Assembly (NCBI RefSeq): GCF_900142955.1
Contig: NZ_FRCP01000012.1
Span: 62,001 to 126,000, forward strand
Reading direction: 5' to 3'
Source of the DNA: Anaerosporobacter mobilis DSM 15930
GTDB taxonomy: Bacteria; Bacillota; Clostridia; Lachnospirales; Lachnospiraceae
Length of the DNA: 64,000 bases
Both the position numbers and the translations under genes were made by a program. Below are positions 62,282 to 64,000 of this stretch, in pieces. Numbering within the stretch: position 1 is the stretch's first letter; each line of letters begins with the position of its first letter. A model generated the notes under the pieces. It searched no databases. It was not told the origin of the DNA and was given only the letters and a program-made list of their open reading frames with translations.

Positions 62282-62309
62282 AGTATCTCCTTCTACTGAT
62301 TAGTGATGT

Positions 62310-62389
62310 GGTGTCAAAGCCCTCTTTATAGTCAGGTTTGCAAATGTGCTAATTGACGAAGGCAAGTTTTTTGGAAGGTTTTTGACACC
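62310..62389. repeat. Nested inverted repeat in the regulator leader
   Basis: GGTGTCAAA (62310-62318) pairs with TTTGACACC (62381-62389). Inside it GCC/GGC, GTCA/TGAC and GCA/TGC also pair in nested order. On the minus strand it would lie in the 5' leader of the Crp/Fnr gene. Confidence 0.4.
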
Positions 62390-62454
62390 CGAACCAGTTA
62401 ATTATTTGTTTTTAAAGCAATAAAATTCATATATAAATTATAGTACAACAATTT

Positions 62455-62497
62455 TGTTGTAAAAACAACAGAAATTTATGCGCAAGTACAATATAAT
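62455..62497 (+). promoter_or_regulatory. Activator site and promoter of the hypothetical gene
   Basis: TGTTGT-AAAA-ACAACA (62455-62470) starts 37 bases before TATAAT (62492-62497). With a start of transcription seven bases after the -10, the palindrome centre falls at -41.5, the class II position for Crp/Fnr activators. A second overlapping dyad ACAACA/TGTTGT lies at 62445-62460. Confidence 0.7.
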
Positions 62498-62572
62498 AAC
62501 CACATAAGCAAAAAACAACAGATTCAAAATAAAAAGATTCAAAATAAAAGACAAGAGGAGTAGGAGAATAAT

Positions 62573-63169
62573 ATGAGTGCATTTTTAGGACCAATACATT
62601 ACTGGCTATACCGTAAAATAGAGATTCAAAACAACTTAGCGAATGAGCTAGCAAATCGCCTAGGAAAGGATACAGTGGAACCAGCATTACAATCAAACTT
62701 TGAAACGTTACCAGAAGGAGATCTTGAAAACTTTATTCAAACAGATAATATTCATGGTTGGTTACAAGAAAAGATTCATTTGGTTGAAAGAAGATTAGCT
62801 TTTACAGTAGAACAACTAGTAGAGTCTACTATTACCATGGCGGAAATTAAAGAGGTTGCTTATGAGGTTGGTACCCAGATAACGGACTTGACGGAAGAAA
62901 CTACCGCAAAAGAAGCATTTGCATTCTTGAATAATACATTGCTTGATGGAATGCCTTGTGATCATGTAAACATGATGAAAGAAGAGGATGACAATCAAGT
63001 GGTTTGGATTCGTACCACGAACTTACACGAGAGTTTTTGGTCAGAGAGATCTAGACTTGAGAATTATTATGATTTGGTAAGAGATAGTTTCATTCAGGGG
63101 TGTCTAGTTAATACACAATTAGAATATGGGAATGAAGCATATCGTGAATTTGTAATCAAAGCAAAATAG
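62573..63169 (+). CDS. Conserved-type hypothetical protein next to hcp
   Basis: A 198-residue soluble, acidic protein, mostly helical by composition, with no signal peptide or membrane segment. I do not recognise a family. Two Cys-poor halves and one MPCDHVNMM segment are the only visible candidates for metal binding. AGAGGAGTAGGAG precedes the ATG. It shares its operator with hcp and lies between that gene and the Crp/Fnr regulator, so a role in the same stress response is likely but inferred. Confidence 0.7.
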   Translation: MSAFLGPIHYWLYRKIEIQNNLANELANRLGKDTVEPALQSNFETLPEGDLENFIQTDNIHGWLQEKIHLVERRLAFTVEQLVESTITMAEIKEVAYEVGTQITDLTEETTAKEAFAFLNNTLLDGMPCDHVNMMKEEDDNQVVWIRTTNLHESFWSERSRLENYYDLVRDSFIQGCLVNTQLEYGNEAYREFVIKAK

Positions 63170-63183
63170 ATTTGTTTTCGTTA

Positions 63184-63226
63184 TGTTGTAAAAACAACAG
63201 AAATTTATAGTAGTTTTATATATAAT
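63184..63226 (+). promoter_or_regulatory. Activator site and promoter of hcp
   Basis: TGTTGT-AAAA-ACAACA (63184-63199) again starts exactly 37 bases before TATAAT (63221-63226). The bases after the palindrome (GAAATTTAT) are also the same as at 62455. Confidence 0.72.
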
Positions 63227-63306
63227 AAGCACATAAGTTAGGAATGACGGTAACGTCTAATAAGAAAATAAATAAAATTTATGAATAGAAAGTGGAGGAA
63301 TTAAGA

Positions 63307-64000
63307 ATGGATAAGAATATGTTCTGTTATCAATGTCAAGAAACAGCGGGAAACACAGGTTGTACCAAAGGTGGTGTTTGTGGCAAAAGCGTAGACTTAG
63401 CAAACATGCAAGACTTATTAGTATATGTTACTAAGGGGCTCTCTGAAGTAACTACACGTTTAAGAAAAGAAGGAAAAGAGGTTAGCAAAGAGGTAAATCA
63501 TTTTATTACTTTAAACCTATTCACTACAATTACCAACGCAAACTTTGACGATGAAATCTTCTATGTAAGAGTAAAAGAAACAATTGCTAAGAAGAACGAG
63601 TTAATGGAACAACTAGCGAGCAAAGAAGGTCTATCAGAGGCAGCAGTATGGTCAGGCGATGCCAAAGAAATCTTAAAAGAAAAAGCGGAATCTGATGAAG
63701 TTGGTGTATTAGCAACTGAGAATGAGGATATCCGTTCTTTAAGAGAATTAATCACATACGGATTAAAAGGTTTATCAGCATACTCAAAACATGCCAATGC
63801 ATTAGGATATGATAATGAAGAAATCGATGCATTCATGCAAGAAACATTAGCTAAATTATTAGATGACTCTTTAACAGCAGATGATTTAGTAGCATTAACA
63901 TTAGAAACTGGTAAATTCGGCGTAGACGGTATGGCATTATTAGACACAGCCAATACAACAACTTACGGAAATCCAGAAATCACAAAAGTTAATATTGGTG
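63307..64000 (+). CDS. hcp: Hybrid-cluster protein (hydroxylamine reductase), 3' end outside the window
   Basis: The first 231 residues are present and the frame is still open at the window end. Cys7, Cys10, Cys19 and Cys25 (CYQC, GCTKGGVC) form the N-terminal [4Fe-4S] motif of Hcp, with the short spacing of anaerobes. The hybrid-cluster ligands lie further on, beyond the window. Hcp reduces nitric oxide or hydroxylamine and protects anaerobes from nitrosative stress. GTGGAGG precedes the ATG. Expression is probably under the Crp/Fnr regulator encoded upstream. Confidence 0.95.
   Translation, partial: MDKNMFCYQCQETAGNTGCTKGGVCGKSVDLANMQDLLVYVTKGLSEVTTRLRKEGKEVSKEVNHFITLNLFTTITNANFDDEIFYVRVKETIAKKNELMEQLASKEGLSEAAVWSGDAKEILKEKAESDEVGVLATENEDIRSLRELITYGLKGLSAYSKHANALGYDNEEIDAFMQETLAKLLDDSLTADDLVALTLETGKFGVDGMALLDTANTTTYGNPEITKVNIG

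Overview
This is a low-GC Firmicutes chromosome segment, most like an anaerobic Lachnospiraceae (Clostridium cluster XIVa, close to Lachnoclostridium phytofermentans in character). The signs are strong AGGAGG-type ribosome sites, U-tailed stem-loop terminators, single-chain glycyl-tRNA synthetase, pyruvate phosphate dikinase, hybrid-cluster protein, a D-lactate dehydrogenase and a sugar ABC importer without its own ATPase. The genus is inferred, not proven. No rRNA, tRNA, CRISPR array, prophage or transposase gene was found.

Layout. 1-5.9 kb: the 3' part of a condensation-domain acyltransferase, then a Bce-type peptide sensing and resistance module (response regulator, kinase, ABC ATPase, 10-TM permease). 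6.0-15.2 kb: the most interesting region, a quorum-sensing-linked RiPP locus. It holds a degenerate ABC-ATPase-like protein, an AgrC-like GHKL kinase, an AgrA-like LytTR regulator, three short Cys/Gly-rich precursor peptides (two of them under 60 codons), a radical SAM/SPASM maturase, a PqqD-like/M50 membrane protease fusion, an ABC-2 exporter, a small zinc-ribbon protein, AgrB and an AgrD pheromone precursor. The two halves of the agr circuit bracket the peptide genes, and near-identical terminator arms bracket the whole locus. 15.2-26.5 kb: housekeeping genes (cold-shock protein, M16C protease, era, a YqzL-like gene, recO, lipoprotein, glyQS, ppdK). 26.6-33.1 kb: a beta-lactamase-fold membrane protein, a GNAT enzyme, araA, an AI-2E transporter and a cell-wall amidase. 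33.2-38.9 kb: a GntR/ABC unit divergent from an orphan radical SAM gene, then an AraC-glyoxalase fusion and a MATE pump that share a 14-bp repeat. 39.3-43.8 kb: class I ribonucleotide reductase and D-lactate dehydrogenase. 44-54.6 kb: a sugar uptake locus (membrane AraC regulator, binding protein, two permeases) flanked by two paralogous 706-residue chemoreceptors with duplicated promoters. 54.7-61.2 kb: mixed accessory genes (GNAT, MerR, BtrH-like, GyrI-like, metallo-hydrolase, nitroreductase, CorC). 61.5-64 kb: a Crp/Fnr regulator, an unknown protein and hcp, with an identical palindrome placed at -41.5 before the last two genes.

How the parts fit together. In the RiPP locus AgrB/AgrD should make a cyclic thiolactone that the AgrC-like kinase reads. 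The LytTR regulator would then switch on the precursor promoter, the radical SAM enzyme would crosslink the Cys-rich cores, and the M50 protein and ABC transporter would process, export or give immunity. This scheme is inferred from gene content and order.
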